Source: Nocardia lijiangensis NBRC 108240
GTDB lineage: Bacteria; Actinomycetota; Actinomycetes; Mycobacteriales; Mycobacteriaceae
DNA length: 64,000 bases
Direction: 5' to 3'
Assembly (NCBI RefSeq): GCF_001613045.1
Contig: NZ_BDBP01000053.1
Coordinates: 1-64,000, forward strand
The position numbers were made by a program, and so were the translations under genes. The notes under the pieces were generated by a model, which had not been told where the DNA came from, made no database searches, and saw only the letters and a list, made by a program, of their open reading frames with translations. Of the stretch, positions 27,623-36,901 are shown piece after piece. Numbering within the stretch: the first letter of the stretch is position 1; each line of letters starts with the position of its first letter.

Positions 27623-29002
27623 ATGACCGACAGCAACGGAACCGCGAAGGCCAAACCCGGCACGACACCGCGCCCGTCCGGTGCCCCGAAGCCCGGTGGC
27701 TCGTCAGCCCATCCCAAGCCGCACGCGGTCAAGCCAGCCCCCGGCCCGGCCGATCAGCAGCACCCGCATGCGGTGGTCGTGCCTACCGTCACCGACCCCA
27801 GCCGGTGGGGCCGCGTCGACGAGGACGGCACCGCCTGGGTGAAGACGGCCGAGGGCGAGCGGGTCGTCGGCTCCTGGCAGGCGGGCGACGTCGCCGAGGG
27901 CCTCGCGCACTTCGGCCGCCGCTTCGACGACCTCGCCACCGAGGTCGCGCTGCTGGAAGCGCGACTGGCCGCGGGCGCCGACGCACGCAAGACCAAGGCC
28001 GCCGCGCTGACGCTGGCCGAATCGCTGCCCACCGCCGCCGTCATCGGCGACATCGACGGGCTGGCCAAGCGGCTGGAAGCCATCACCGAGCATTCCGAGG
28101 AAGCGGCCGCGCACGCCAAGGAGGAGAAGGAGCGCACCCGCCACGAGCACACCGAGCGCAAGGAAGCGCTGTGTGCCGAGGCCGAGCAGATCGCCGCCGA
28201 CTCCACCCAGTGGAAGGCCGCGGGCGATCGGCTGCGCGAGATCCTCGACGAGTGGAAGTCCATCCGCGGCGTGGACCGCAAGGTCGACGACGCGCTGTGG
28301 AAGCGCTACTCCAAGGCCCGCGAATCCTTCAACCGCCGCCGCGGCGCGCACTTCGCCGAACTCGACCGCGAGCGGGCCGCCGCCAAGGCGCGCAAGGAAG
28401 AGCTGTGCGTGCGCGCCGAGGAACTGTCCGGCTCCACCGACTGGGTCGGCACCGCGGCCGTCTTCCGCGACCTGCTGACCGAGTGGAAGGCCGCGGGCCG
28501 CGCGCCGCGCGAGGCCGACGAGGCGCTGTGGCGGCGCTTCAAGAGCGCGCAGGACGTGTTCTTCGCGGCGCGCAACGCCGCGGTCTCCGAGCGCGACGCC
28601 GAGTTCGAGGAGAACGCCTCCGCCAAAGAGGAACTGCTGCACGCCTACGACCACATCGACCCGGCGAACGGTCTGGACACCGCCAGGGCGCAGCTGCGCG
28701 AGCTGCAGGACAAGTGGGACGCCATCGGCAAGGTGCCGCGCGAGCGCATGCAGGAACTCGAAGGCAAGCTGCGCTCGATCGAGAAGCGGGTCCGCGAGGC
28801 GGTGGACGCCCAGTGGCGGCGCACCGACCCCGAGGCCGTGGCGCGCGCCGCTCAGTTCCGCGAGAAGGTCGCCCAGTTCGAGGAGCAGGCGGCCAAGGCG
28901 CAGGCGGCGGGCAAGCAGCGCGACGCCGAGAAGGCGCTCGAACAGGCCAAGCAGTGGCGGGAGTGGGCCGAGGCCGCGGAGGGCGCCGTCAGCAACCGCT
29001 GA
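27623..29002 (+). CDS. DUF349 coiled-coil protein (Rv2731-like)
   Basis: A 459-residue protein: Pro/Lys-rich N-terminus (1-60), then several DUF349 repeats of ~75 residues carrying the pattern W(K)xxGxxxxxxxDxxLWxRFxxA (for example WKAAGDRLREILDEWKSI, TEWKAAGRAPREADEALWRRF). Strong coiled-coil potential throughout, cytoplasmic. The function of DUF349 is not established. Position between miaA and miaB matches Rv2731 of M. tuberculosis. ATG start behind GGAG. A 7-bp hairpin at 27505-27523 lies in its upstream region. Confidence 0.85.
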   Translation: MTDSNGTAKAKPGTTPRPSGAPKPGGSSAHPKPHAVKPAPGPADQQHPHAVVVPTVTDPSRWGRVDEDGTAWVKTAEGERVVGSWQAGDVAEGLAHFGRRFDDLATEVALLEARLAAGADARKTKAAALTLAESLPTAAVIGDIDGLAKRLEAITEHSEEAAAHAKEEKERTRHEHTERKEALCAEAEQIAADSTQWKAAGDRLREILDEWKSIRGVDRKVDDALWKRYSKARESFNRRRGAHFAELDRERAAAKARKEELCVRAEELSGSTDWVGTAAVFRDLLTEWKAAGRAPREADEALWRRFKSAQDVFFAARNAAVSERDAEFEENASAKEELLHAYDHIDPANGLDTARAQLRELQDKWDAIGKVPRERMQELEGKLRSIEKRVREAVDAQWRRTDPEAVARAAQFREKVAQFEEQAAKAQAAGKQRDAEKALEQAKQWREWAEAAEGAVSNR

Positions 29003-29062
29003 TCCGCGCGCGAAGCCGATTCGCGGCCAATGCCTTTCGGCCGCCTCGGTAGCGTTGGTCCG

Positions 29063-29641
29063 ATGCGGCAGGTATGGGATGCGTGGGGCCACGTGCTGAC
29101 CGTGTGGGCGTGCGCTGCGCCCGCCCTGGTCGCGGTGATCGTTTCGATGACGCGATGGCGGGTGCGTCGCGGGCTGACCCCGGACTTGGCGCTGCGGTAC
29201 ACGGCGGCCGAGGTGGGTCTGATCGCGGGAACCCTGCCCTGGGTGTGGATGATCCTGACACCGGTCGAGGGCGAGGGCTCGATCAGCGCGGTGCCGCTGC
29301 GAGATTTCGTCGCGACGCTGACCGACTCGCCGTCGAGCGCGTTCGTCCAGATCGGGGCGAACACACTGCTTTTCGTACCGCTGGGTTTCTTTCTCCCGCT
29401 CCGCCTCCCCCGATTCGCGGGCGTGCTTCGGATGACGTGGACGGGCGCGGCGGTCTCCGCGACGCTCGAGATCTCCCAGTACGTCTTCGACCTCGGCCGC
29501 GTCTCGTCCGTGGACGATGTGCTGATGAATGCCGCGGGCGCGGGCTTGGGCGCGCTGCTCGCCCGGACGCACGTCACGCGACGCGAAACCGGTCGATCAC
29601 ACAGCGAACGGATGCTCCTTCGCTTCGGCTGGAGCACCTGA
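29063..29641 (+). CDS. VanZ-family membrane protein
   Basis: A 192-residue protein with four hydrophobic segments. The VanZ signature is seen in GANTLLFVPLGFFLPLRL and in SSVDDVLMNAAGAGLGALLA. VanZ-like proteins are associated with teicoplanin resistance in one system, but most chromosomal members have no assigned role in the envelope. The start ATG (29063) is 61 bp after the DUF349 gene on the same strand. No Van operon genes are nearby. Confidence 0.8.
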   Translation: MRQVWDAWGHVLTVWACAAPALVAVIVSMTRWRVRRGLTPDLALRYTAAEVGLIAGTLPWVWMILTPVEGEGSISAVPLRDFVATLTDSPSSAFVQIGANTLLFVPLGFFLPLRLPRFAGVLRMTWTGAAVSATLEISQYVFDLGRVSSVDDVLMNAAGAGLGALLARTHVTRRETGRSHSERMLLRFGWST

Positions 29642-29706
29642 CAGCGCGCGGAAATCACCACCGAAGCCGCGCACAGCGTGCGGATCAGCGCACAGAGAAC
29701 CACCAA

Positions 29707-29727
29707 CGCCGGGCAAACGACCCGGCG
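29707..29727. terminator. Hairpin between vanZ-like and Rv2732c-like genes
   Basis: A 7-bp perfect stem (CGCCGGG with its complement) and 7-nt loop lie between two convergent genes. Modest strength. Confidence 0.5.
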
Positions 29728-29737
29728 GGGGAAGAAC

Positions 29738-30541
29738 TCAGTCGCCGAGCAGCCTGCGGCGGTCGCGTTCCTCGGCGGCGGCCGCGGCGTTGCGGCGCTG
29801 CTCCTCGGCGGCCAGGTGCACGGCGGTGCGGCTCCACACCACGCGGATCCAGTGGAAGGTCAGCACCATGACGGCCAGCGTGCCGACGATCAGGCCGATG
29901 CCGGGGCCCGCGCCGACGTAGTTGCCGAGGCCGGGGGTCTGGCGGTGCCAGATGGAGAAGACACCGAACACGCTGGCGATGGCCGAACCCGCGACCGCGA
30001 TCCAGGCCAGCACCCAGCGCCGGGTCATCAGCGCCAGCAGCGAGAAGCCGATGCCGAACACCACGACGAACCAGACGAAGATGCGCGAAGGCAGTCCGAT
30101 GTGCTCGATCCTGGTGACTTCGGTGCTGAGCAGCACATCGAAGCCGCGCGCGCTGCCCGCGTGTGAGAGCACCAGCGAGAACAGCAGCACGAACACCGCG
30201 CCCGCCACCACCATGGCGCGCACGCCGGGATCGATCTCCCCGGCGAGCCGTCGCTCGACAGCGTCGAGCTCGTTGCGGAACTGCTCGAAATCCTTTGTGC
30301 TCTCGACCGAGCTCACGGCGCTGTCGTCTCCTTCGACTGGATGGTCGGCGTGGGGCTTGTCCGCGTCCACTGTGCCAGCTCCGTCGGTCCCCGCGTCCGC
30401 CGACCCACTACGCGCGGTAGTACCGGAATCGGATTCGGGCGTCGCGCCCTTCCCGGCGGCCGAGTCTGCGGCGCCCCGCGCGGAATCGTCGGGGCCCGGT
30501 GGTGGGGTCTCGCCGTCTCCCGCAGCGGAGCGCGCGCTCAT
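29738..30541 (-). CDS. Rv2732c-like membrane protein
   Basis: A 267-residue protein. The first ~85 residues are low-complexity (Gly, Ala, Asp, Pro); then come four hydrophobic segments (VRAMVVAGAVFVLLFSLVL; IFVWFVVVFGIGFSLLAL; WIAVAGSAIASVFGVFSIW; IGLIVGTLAVMVLTFHWI) and a basic tail. Rv2732c occupies the same position after miaB in M. tuberculosis. It overlaps miaB by 4 bp (ATGA). Function unknown. Confidence 0.8.
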   Translation of the reverse strand: MSARSAAGDGETPPPGPDDSARGAADSAAGKGATPESDSGTTARSGSADAGTDGAGTVDADKPHADHPVEGDDSAVSSVESTKDFEQFRNELDAVERRLAGEIDPGVRAMVVAGAVFVLLFSLVLSHAGSARGFDVLLSTEVTRIEHIGLPSRIFVWFVVVFGIGFSLLALMTRRWVLAWIAVAGSAIASVFGVFSIWHRQTPGLGNYVGAGPGIGLIVGTLAVMVLTFHWIRVVWSRTAVHLAAEEQRRNAAAAAEERDRRRLLGD

Positions 30542-32070
30542 GCGTCGCAGCCCGTCGCGCAGCCCGAGGCAACGGGCTCCAGGACCGGCGCGCCGATCCT
30601 GGGCAGCCCGAGACCGACACCGATGGGTTCGGTCTTCGGCGTGAGGCCGCGCTCGTGCGCGTCGCCCGCCCGGGTCCGGCGATGGGTCTTGATCGGGGCG
30701 TCCGCGATCAGGTGGTGCGGCGCGGCTTCGGTGATGTCGACGGTGATCACGTCGCCGGGACGCACCGCCTCGGCGGTGCCGCCGGGCCGGAAGTGCACCA
30801 GCCTGCCGTCACGGGCCCGCCCGCTCATCCGCGCGGTCGCGGCGTTCTTCTTGCCCGCGCCGTCCGCGACGAGCAACTCCACCTCGGTGCCGATCAGCGC
30901 GCGGTTGGCCTCCAGTGAGACCTCCTCCTGCAGCGCGATCAGCCGGTCGTAGCGCTCCTGGACCACCTGCTTGGGCAGCTGGTCGGGCATGTCGGCGGCG
31001 GGGGTGCCGGGCCGCTTCGAGTACTGGAAGGTGAACGCGCTGGTGAACCGGGCCTGGCGCACCACGTCCAGGGTCTCCTGGAAGTCCTCCTCGGTCTCGC
31101 CGGGGAAGCCCACGATGATGTCGGTGGTGATGGCCGCGTGCGGCATGGCCGCGCGGACCTTCTCGATGATGCCCAGGTAGCGCGCCTTGCGGTAGGAGCG
31201 CCGCATGGCCTTGAGCACCCGGTCCGACCCCGACTGCAACGGCATGTGCAGCTGAGGGCAGATGTTCGGCGTTTCGGCCATCGCCTCGATGACGTCGTCG
31301 GTGAACTCGGCCGGGTGCGGCGAGGTGAACCGGACGCGCTCGAGGCCCTCGATGTCGCCGCAGGCCCGCAGCAGCTTCGCGAACGCGCTGCGGTCGCGCG
31401 GCTCGGTCGGGTCGACGAAGTTGACGCCGTAGGAGTTCACGTTCTGACCCAGCAGCGTCACCTCGAGGACGCCCTGATCGACCAGCGCCTGCACCTCGGC
31501 GAGCACGTCGCCGGGACGGCGGTCGACCTCCTTGCCGCGCAGCGACGGCACGATGCAGAACGTGCAGGTGTTGTTGCAGCCCACCGAGATCGACACCCAG
31601 CCCGCGTAGGCGGATTCGCGCTTGGCGGGCAGCGTCGAGGGGAACGCCTCCAGCGATTCCAGGATCTCGACCTGGGCCTCTTCGTTGTGCCGCGCCCGTT
31701 CCAGCAGCACCGGCAGCGAGCCGATGTTGTGCGTGCCGAACACCACGTCCACCCACGGCGCCTTGCGCACGACGGTGTCGCGGTCCTTCTGCGCCAGGCA
31801 GCCGCCGACCGCGATCTGCATGCCCGGTCTGCCCATCTTGATCGGGGCGAGGTGGCCGAGGGTGCCGTAGAGCTTGTTGTCGGCGTTCTCGCGCACGGCG
31901 CAGGTGTTGAAGACCACGAGGTCCGCCGTCGCCCCCGGCGCGGCCTTCACATAGCCCGCGTCCTCCAGCAGGCCGGACAGGCGTTCGGAATCGTGCACGT
32001 TCATCTGGCAACCGAAGGTGCGGACCTCGTAACTGCGTACTCCCGCCACAACCTGATCGATCGAATCCAC
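30538..32070 (-). CDS. miaB: tRNA-2-methylthio-N6-dimethylallyladenosine synthase MiaB
   Basis: A 510-residue radical-SAM methylthiotransferase. The N-terminal cluster ligands are C21 (GCQMN), C57 and C91; the radical-SAM cluster is C165, C169, C172 in CNNTCTFC. A TRAM domain (about 385-450) follows. The C-terminal ~50 residues are an actinobacterial extension. It adds the 2-methylthio group to i6A37 made by MiaA, encoded 5 kb away. GTG start at 32070; the ATG 4 bp upstream is out of frame. Confidence 0.95.
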   Translation of the reverse strand: MDSIDQVVAGVRSYEVRTFGCQMNVHDSERLSGLLEDAGYVKAAPGATADLVVFNTCAVRENADNKLYGTLGHLAPIKMGRPGMQIAVGGCLAQKDRDTVVRKAPWVDVVFGTHNIGSLPVLLERARHNEEAQVEILESLEAFPSTLPAKRESAYAGWVSISVGCNNTCTFCIVPSLRGKEVDRRPGDVLAEVQALVDQGVLEVTLLGQNVNSYGVNFVDPTEPRDRSAFAKLLRACGDIEGLERVRFTSPHPAEFTDDVIEAMAETPNICPQLHMPLQSGSDRVLKAMRRSYRKARYLGIIEKVRAAMPHAAITTDIIVGFPGETEEDFQETLDVVRQARFTSAFTFQYSKRPGTPAADMPDQLPKQVVQERYDRLIALQEEVSLEANRALIGTEVELLVADGAGKKNAATARMSGRARDGRLVHFRPGGTAEAVRPGDVITVDITEAAPHHLIADAPIKTHRRTRAGDAHERGLTPKTEPIGVGLGLPRIGAPVLEPVASGCATGCDA

Positions 32071-32163
32071 GCATCAAGGGTACGGGGGCCCGTCGAGCGG
32101 GTTTCCAGCGCATCGCCGCAGGCTCCGGGCCTCGTCGCGGTCACGGGCCGAACCGGCCGCCAG

Positions 32164-32201
32164 GTTACGGGATTGTTACAGATATGTAACGGAGCTGTGA
32201 C
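32164..32201. promoter_or_regulatory. Four phased GTNAC pentamers upstream of gluA (GlnR/MtrA-like site)
   Basis: GTTAC (32164), GTTAC (32175), GTAAC (32186) and GTGAC (32197) are each separated by exactly 6 bp, an 11-bp period placing all four on one helix face. This fits the a-site/b-site layout of actinobacterial GlnR boxes (GTNAC-N6-GNAAC) and also MtrA sites. It lies 73-110 bp upstream of the gluA start. Confidence 0.65.
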
Positions 32202-32273
32202 TATGCGGCGTTGCGTCACGGTGTGTCGCGGAAACCGGGGCAAATCCGGTTTTTCCCCTTAAGGTCAAGGACC

Positions 32274-33083
32274 ATGACCGACGCCGCCGCCGCGCCCGAC
32301 ACGACCGGGGACGCCACGAGCTTGGACAAGGGCCCCGCCACCAGCGCGCCGCCGATGATCTCGATGCGCGATGTGAACAAGCACTTCGGTGACCTTCATG
32401 TGTTGCGCGATATCAATCTCGAGGTCCCCAAGGGACAGGTCGTCATCGTTCTCGGTCCCTCGGGTTCCGGGAAATCGACTTTGTGCCGCACCATCAACCG
32501 GCTGGAGCCGATCAACTCCGGCGACATCGCCGTCGACGGCGTGCCGCTGCCCGCGGAGGGCAAGGCGCTGGCCGCGCTGCGCGCCGACGTCGGCATGGTG
32601 TTCCAGTCGTTCAACCTGTTCGCGCACAAGACCATCATCGAGAACGTGATGCTCGCACCGATCAAGGTGCGCAAGATCAAGAAGGACGCGGCGCGCACCC
32701 GCGCCATGGAACTGCTCGAGCGGGTCGGCATCGCCAACCAGGCCGAGAAGTACCCGGCCCAGCTGTCCGGCGGGCAGCAGCAGCGCGTGGCCATCGCCCG
32801 CGCGCTGGCGATGAACCCGAAGGTGATGCTGTTCGACGAGCCGACCTCGGCGCTGGACCCGGAGATGGTCAACGAGGTGCTCGAGGTGATGGTCTCGCTG
32901 GCCAAGGACGGCATGACGATGCTGGTGGTCACCCACGAGATGGGCTTCGCGCGCCGCGCGGGCAACCGGGTGCTGTTCATGGCCGACGGTCAGGTGGTCG
33001 AGGACACCGAGCCGGAAACCTTCTTCACCGCACCGAAGTCCGAGCGCGCCAAGGACTTCCTTGGCAAGATTCTGAGCCACTGA
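32274..33083 (+). CDS. gluA: Glutamate ABC transporter, ATP-binding protein
   Basis: A 269-residue ABC ATPase of the polar amino acid family: Walker A GPSGSGKS (61-68), signature LSGGQ (164-168), Walker B VMLFDE (184-189), and THEMGFAR switch region. A ~27-residue Ala/Asp-rich tail precedes the domain. First gene of a four-gene operon encoding ATPase, lipoprotein and two permeases in the corynebacterial gluABCD order. The ATG at 32274 follows AAGG. A GlnR/MtrA-like array lies upstream. Glutamate specificity is inferred from gene order and similarity. Confidence 0.88.
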   Translation: MTDAAAAPDTTGDATSLDKGPATSAPPMISMRDVNKHFGDLHVLRDINLEVPKGQVVIVLGPSGSGKSTLCRTINRLEPINSGDIAVDGVPLPAEGKALAALRADVGMVFQSFNLFAHKTIIENVMLAPIKVRKIKKDAARTRAMELLERVGIANQAEKYPAQLSGGQQQRVAIARALAMNPKVMLFDEPTSALDPEMVNEVLEVMVSLAKDGMTMLVVTHEMGFARRAGNRVLFMADGQVVEDTEPETFFTAPKSERAKDFLGKILSH

Positions 33084-33136
33084 CACGCCCGGCACAGACG
33101 ACGGCATCGACAGTCACACAAGGAGTTAGGAACTCG

Positions 33137-33970
33137 ATGAGGATCAATCGTGCACTTCGCCTCGGCGTCGGGGCGATCGCCCTGGCATTGGCCGCCACCG
33201 CGTGCGGCGGCGGTGACGAGGGCAGCGCCCTCGACCACGCCAAGGACGGCAAACTGACCGTCGGCATCAAGTTCGACCAGCCGGGTCTGGGTCTGCGCAC
33301 CAAGGACGGCTCCTACACCGGCTTCGACGTCGAGGTCGCCAAGTACGTGGCCGGAAAGCTCGGCGTGCAACCGGATGCGATCACCTTCAAGGAAGCGCCG
33401 ACGCCGCAGCGCGAGACGCTGATCGAGAACGGTCAGGTCGATTTCGTCGTCGGGACCTACTCCATCACCGACAAGCGCAAGGAGAAGGTCGATTTCGCGG
33501 GGCCGTACTACGTGGCGGGCCAGTCGCTGCTGGTCAAGGCCGACAACACCGAAATCACCGGCGTCGAATCCCTCACCGGCAACAAGAAACTCTGCTCGGT
33601 GAAGGGCTCCACGCCCGCGCAGAACGTCAAGGAGAAGTACGCCAAGGACGTTCAGCTGCAGGAGTTCGACACCTACTCGCTGTGCGTCGAGGCGCTGCGC
33701 AACGGCTCGGTCGACGCGGTGACCACCGACGACATCATCCTGGCCGGTTTCGCCGCGCAGTCGCCCGGCCAGCTGAAGGTGGTCGGCAAGCCCTTCACCA
33801 CCGAGAACTACGGCATCGGCCTGAAGAAGGGTGATCAGGAGACCCGCGACAAGATCAACGACGCGATCGAGGCGATGATCGCCGACGGCTCCTGGGCCAA
33901 GGCGATCGCGCAGAACGTCGGCGGCGCCGGCTTCACCCCCTCGCCCGCCCCCGCCGTAAACCGCTACTGA
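33137..33970 (+). CDS. gluB: Glutamate-binding lipoprotein
   Basis: A 277-residue family 3 solute-binding protein with a lipoprotein signal (ALALAATACGGG, Cys23 the likely lipidated residue). The signature FDVEVAKYVAGKLGV and the TPQRETLIENGQVDFVVGTYSITDKRK segment fit polar amino acid binding proteins. It would capture glutamate or a related amino acid outside the membrane and deliver it to GluCD. Preceded by AGGAG. 53 bp after gluA. Confidence 0.9.
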   Translation: MRINRALRLGVGAIALALAATACGGGDEGSALDHAKDGKLTVGIKFDQPGLGLRTKDGSYTGFDVEVAKYVAGKLGVQPDAITFKEAPTPQRETLIENGQVDFVVGTYSITDKRKEKVDFAGPYYVAGQSLLVKADNTEITGVESLTGNKKLCSVKGSTPAQNVKEKYAKDVQLQEFDTYSLCVEALRNGSVDAVTTDDIILAGFAAQSPGQLKVVGKPFTTENYGIGLKKGDQETRDKINDAIEAMIADGSWAKAIAQNVGGAGFTPSPAPAVNRY

Positions 33971-34067
33971 GATTCCACACACGGGTGGTCCGGGGCGATC
34001 CTCCGGGCCACCCGCTCGGCTCACCACCGATGAACCACACCGCACCGATGGGAGGGACGCGCCCGCC

Positions 34068-34739
34068 GTGTTCGATCTGATCTCGGAATACGACACCAAG
34101 ATCCTGGAAGCCTTCTGGGTCACGATCCAATTGACCGTGTTCTCCGGGGTCGGGGCGCTGATACTCGGCACGATCGTCGCCGCGATGCGCGTGTCCCCCG
34201 TACCGGTCGCCCGCTGGGTGGGCACCGCCTACGTCACGATCTTCCGCAACACCCCGCTGACGTTGATCATCATCTTCTGCTCGCTCGGCCTGTATTCGGC
34301 GCTCGGCTGGAAGCTGGCTGGTGATTCCATCGAGGACAACAACTACCGCTGGGCCATCATCGGCCTGAGCGTCTACACCGCGGCGTTCGTCTGCGAATCG
34401 CTGCGCTCGGGCATCAACACCGTGGCGCTCGGGCAGTCCGAGGCGGGCCGTTCGCTGGGCCTCAGCTTCACCCAGAACCTGCGGCTGGTGGTCCTGCCGC
34501 AGGCGTTCCGGTCCGTGATCGCACCGCTGGGCAGTGTGCTCATCGCCTTGACCAAGAACTCCACCATCGCCGCGGCGATCGGTGTCGCCGAGGCCGCCAA
34601 GCTGATGGCGGAGATGATCGAGGTCGAGGCCGCGCTGCTGGCCATCGGCGCGATCTTCGCCCTCGGCTTCGTCATCATCACCCTGCCGACCGGCCTGCTG
34701 TTCGGCTGGCTCGCCAAGCGATACGAGGTGGCCCGATGA
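34068..34739 (+). CDS. gluC: Glutamate ABC transporter permease 1
   Basis: A 223-residue HisM-type permease with about five membrane segments; the EAA loop is EAGRSLGLSFTQNLRLVVLPQAFRSVIAPLG, contacting the GluA ATPase. It starts with GTG and ends in an ATGA overlap with gluD. Together with GluD it should form the membrane channel of the importer. Confidence 0.9.
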   Translation: MFDLISEYDTKILEAFWVTIQLTVFSGVGALILGTIVAAMRVSPVPVARWVGTAYVTIFRNTPLTLIIIFCSLGLYSALGWKLAGDSIEDNNYRWAIIGLSVYTAAFVCESLRSGINTVALGQSEAGRSLGLSFTQNLRLVVLPQAFRSVIAPLGSVLIALTKNSTIAAAIGVAEAAKLMAEMIEVEAALLAIGAIFALGFVIITLPTGLLFGWLAKRYEVAR

Positions 34740-35635
34740 GTTCGAACGCTTCCGTCCTCTTCGACGCGCCGGGCCCGAAGGCGCGGCTGCGCAACAACCT
34801 CTACTCGGCGATCGTGGTCGTCGCCGTACTGGCGGCCGGCTACCTGCTCTTCCGCGCCTTCGACGACAAGGGTCAATTCGAGGCGGAGAAATGGCAGCCG
34901 TTCCTCGAGGCCGACGTGTGGTCGACCTACCTGTGGCCGGGCCTGAAGGGCACCGTCGTCGCCGCGCTGATATCGATCGTGTTCGCGATGGCGATCGGCA
35001 TGATCTTCGGCATCCTGCGACTGTCCGAGCATCGTTCGGTGCGGCTGATCGCGGGCGCGATCGTGGAATTCGCCAGGGCCATCCCCGTGCTGATCCTGAT
35101 GATCTTCCTGTTCGCTCTCTTCAGCGAATACAACCTGTTCAAGTCCGACGACCTCGCGCTGGCCGCGGTGGTGACGGCGCTGACGATCTACAACGGCTCG
35201 GTCATCGCCGAGATCGTGCGCGCGGGCATCCGCTCGCTGCCCAAAGGCCAGACCGAGGCCGCCGTCGCGCTCGGCTTGCGCAAGAACCAGCTGATGCGGC
35301 TGATCCTGCTGCCGCAGGCCATCACCGCAATGCTGCCCGCGCTGATCTCGCAAATGGTTGTCGCGCTGAAGGACACGGCGCTCGGCTACCAGATCACCTA
35401 CATCGAGATCGTCCGCTCGGGCCAGCAACTCGGCGCCGCGGAACAGAACACCATTCCCGCGCTGATCGTCGTGGCGATCATCATGATCGCACTGAACAGC
35501 ACGCTGACCATGGTGGCGACCAAGCTGGAGCGGCGACTGCGGGCCCGCAAGCGCGGCAAGGGCGGGACGGTCCTCCCGGCCGATTCGATCATCACGGACG
35601 CCGCGCCTGGAGTCGACGTGGTGAAGAAGTCGTGA
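34736..35635 (+). CDS. gluD: Glutamate ABC transporter permease 2
   Basis: A 299-residue permease, longer than GluC. The EAA loop is TEAAVALGLRKNQLMRLILLPQAITAMLPALIS. An N-terminal membrane segment (LYSAIVVVAVLAAGYLLFRAF) precedes a periplasmic stretch and the permease core; the C-terminus is a basic cytoplasmic tail of ~40 residues. Overlaps gluC by 4 bp. A very strong terminator follows at 35672-35718. Confidence 0.9.
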   Translation: MSSNASVLFDAPGPKARLRNNLYSAIVVVAVLAAGYLLFRAFDDKGQFEAEKWQPFLEADVWSTYLWPGLKGTVVAALISIVFAMAIGMIFGILRLSEHRSVRLIAGAIVEFARAIPVLILMIFLFALFSEYNLFKSDDLALAAVVTALTIYNGSVIAEIVRAGIRSLPKGQTEAAVALGLRKNQLMRLILLPQAITAMLPALISQMVVALKDTALGYQITYIEIVRSGQQLGAAEQNTIPALIVVAIIMIALNSTLTMVATKLERRLRARKRGKGGTVLPADSIITDAAPGVDVVKKS

Positions 35636-35671
35636 GCCTGCGCGGGTAACGCGTCAGCGGACAAGGAGTTC

Positions 35672-35718
35672 GGGAGAGGAATGGTGGCTCCGCATCGGTG
35701 AGCCACCATTCCTCTCCC
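35672..35718. terminator. Bidirectional terminator after gluD
   Basis: A perfect 19-bp stem (5' arm 35672-35690, starting GGGAGAGGAATGG) with a 9-nt loop separates the convergent gluD and hydroxyacyl-CoA dehydrogenase genes. It is the longest perfect hairpin in the window. Confidence 0.9.
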
Positions 35719-35737
35719 GTCGCTTCCCGGGTCGGCG

Positions 35738-36595
35738 CTACTTGTACCGGTAGAACCCTTCGCCGGTCGCGATGCCGAGTTTGCCCTTGTCGATGTAGTT
35801 GTCCTTGAGCCAGGACGCGAGGTGCTGCGCGTCCTCGCCGCCGTGCACGAGGATGTTGTAGGGGGTGGTGAGACCGATGACATCGAGGATCTGGAACGGG
35901 CCCATCGGCGCGCCCGTGGCGATCCGCCACGTCTTGTCGACCGCCTCCGGGTCGGCGTAGCCGCCCGCGCCGAGCGCCATGGCGGAGTTCAGGAACGGCA
36001 CCAGCAGCGAGTTGAGCACGTAGCCGGCCTTCTCCTTGTGCACCTCGATCGGGACCATGCCGATGGCTTCGGCGAAATCGACGAGGGCGCGGAACACCGC
36101 GGGGTCGGTCTCCGGCGTGCCCATGATTTCGGCGGTGTTGAACTTCCACACCTGATTCGCGAAATGCAGCGCGAGGAACTTGCCCGGGCGACCGGTGGAG
36201 TCCTTGATGTCACTCGGCAGCAGGGTCGAGGAGTTCGTCGCGAAAATTGTTCGCTCGGGGGCGACCTCGCCGAGATGGCGGTAGATCTCCTGCTTGAGGG
36301 TCAGCACCTCGGGCACGGCCTCGATCACCAGGTCGGCGTCCTTCACCGATTCGGCGAGGTCGGTGGTGAGCGCGATGCCCGACGCGGTCTGCTCCGCCTT
36401 GCCGCCCGCGGCGCCCGGCACCTCGGCCACGTAGGTCGCGGCGAGTTTGGCGAACCGCTCGCGCGCGGCCTCGAGCGCGGGTTCGTTGATGTCGTAGGCC
36501 GTGACGTCGAAGCCGCGGAACGCGGTCTGGTAGGCGATCTGCGAACCGAGCACCCCGGTCCCCAAGACTGTCACCCTTCGAATATCGATCGCCAT
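35738..36595 (-). CDS. 3-hydroxyacyl-CoA dehydrogenase
   Basis: A 285-residue NAD-dependent enzyme. Rossmann motif VTVLGTGVLGSQIAYQTA (8-25), catalytic histidine in FLALHFANQVWKFNTAEIM, and the C-terminal domain with VLNSLLVPFLNSAMALGAGGYA. Related to 3-hydroxybutyryl-CoA dehydrogenases; uses the L-3-hydroxyacyl-CoA/3-ketoacyl-CoA pair. The usual HFFNP motif is replaced by HFANQ, a variation seen in a non-canonical branch, so substrate may differ. AGGAG precedes the ATG. Confidence 0.85.
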   Translation of the reverse strand: MAIDIRRVTVLGTGVLGSQIAYQTAFRGFDVTAYDINEPALEAARERFAKLAATYVAEVPGAAGGKAEQTASGIALTTDLAESVKDADLVIEAVPEVLTLKQEIYRHLGEVAPERTIFATNSSTLLPSDIKDSTGRPGKFLALHFANQVWKFNTAEIMGTPETDPAVFRALVDFAEAIGMVPIEVHKEKAGYVLNSLLVPFLNSAMALGAGGYADPEAVDKTWRIATGAPMGPFQILDVIGLTTPYNILVHGGEDAQHLASWLKDNYIDKGKLGIATGEGFYRYK

Positions 36596-36751
36596 ACTCG
36601 TTCTCCTCCCTTGTCGCGGGGCACGATCCGCCCCGGAATCTGCACGGTAGCGAGACGGACTCCGATCGCCGGAGCCACGGCGCGCGGTACGCCCCGCTCC
36701 CCGCGGACTCCGTACCCCCCATCCTGGCCCGGCGTGCCGACGAACGACCGA

Positions 36752-36770
36752 CCGATATCGGACATATCGG
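36752..36770. promoter_or_regulatory. Inverted repeat upstream of the hydroxyacyl-CoA dehydrogenase gene
   Basis: In the 306-bp gap 36596-36901 a perfect 7-bp inverted repeat CCGATAT-N5-ATATCGG (19 bp) lies 157 bp upstream of the dehydrogenase start. Its size fits a TetR-type operator. No gene, RNA or other structure was recognised in this gap. Confidence 0.4.
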
Positions 36771-36901
36771 CAGGATACGAGTAACGATTCGGCAAATCTC
36801 CGGGGCGAGCCGAGGCGGTTCAGCGACGGGACCGTGACAGTCTCGCGACACCGTGCGGGCACGGTAAGACGGGCAGGAGTGCACCGCGCGCGACCGTCGG
36901 A

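Noticed and set aside
29063..29641. Part of a glycopeptide-resistance (van) cluster
   Set aside because: Only a VanZ-like protein is present; no vanHAX, vanS or vanR genes adjoin.
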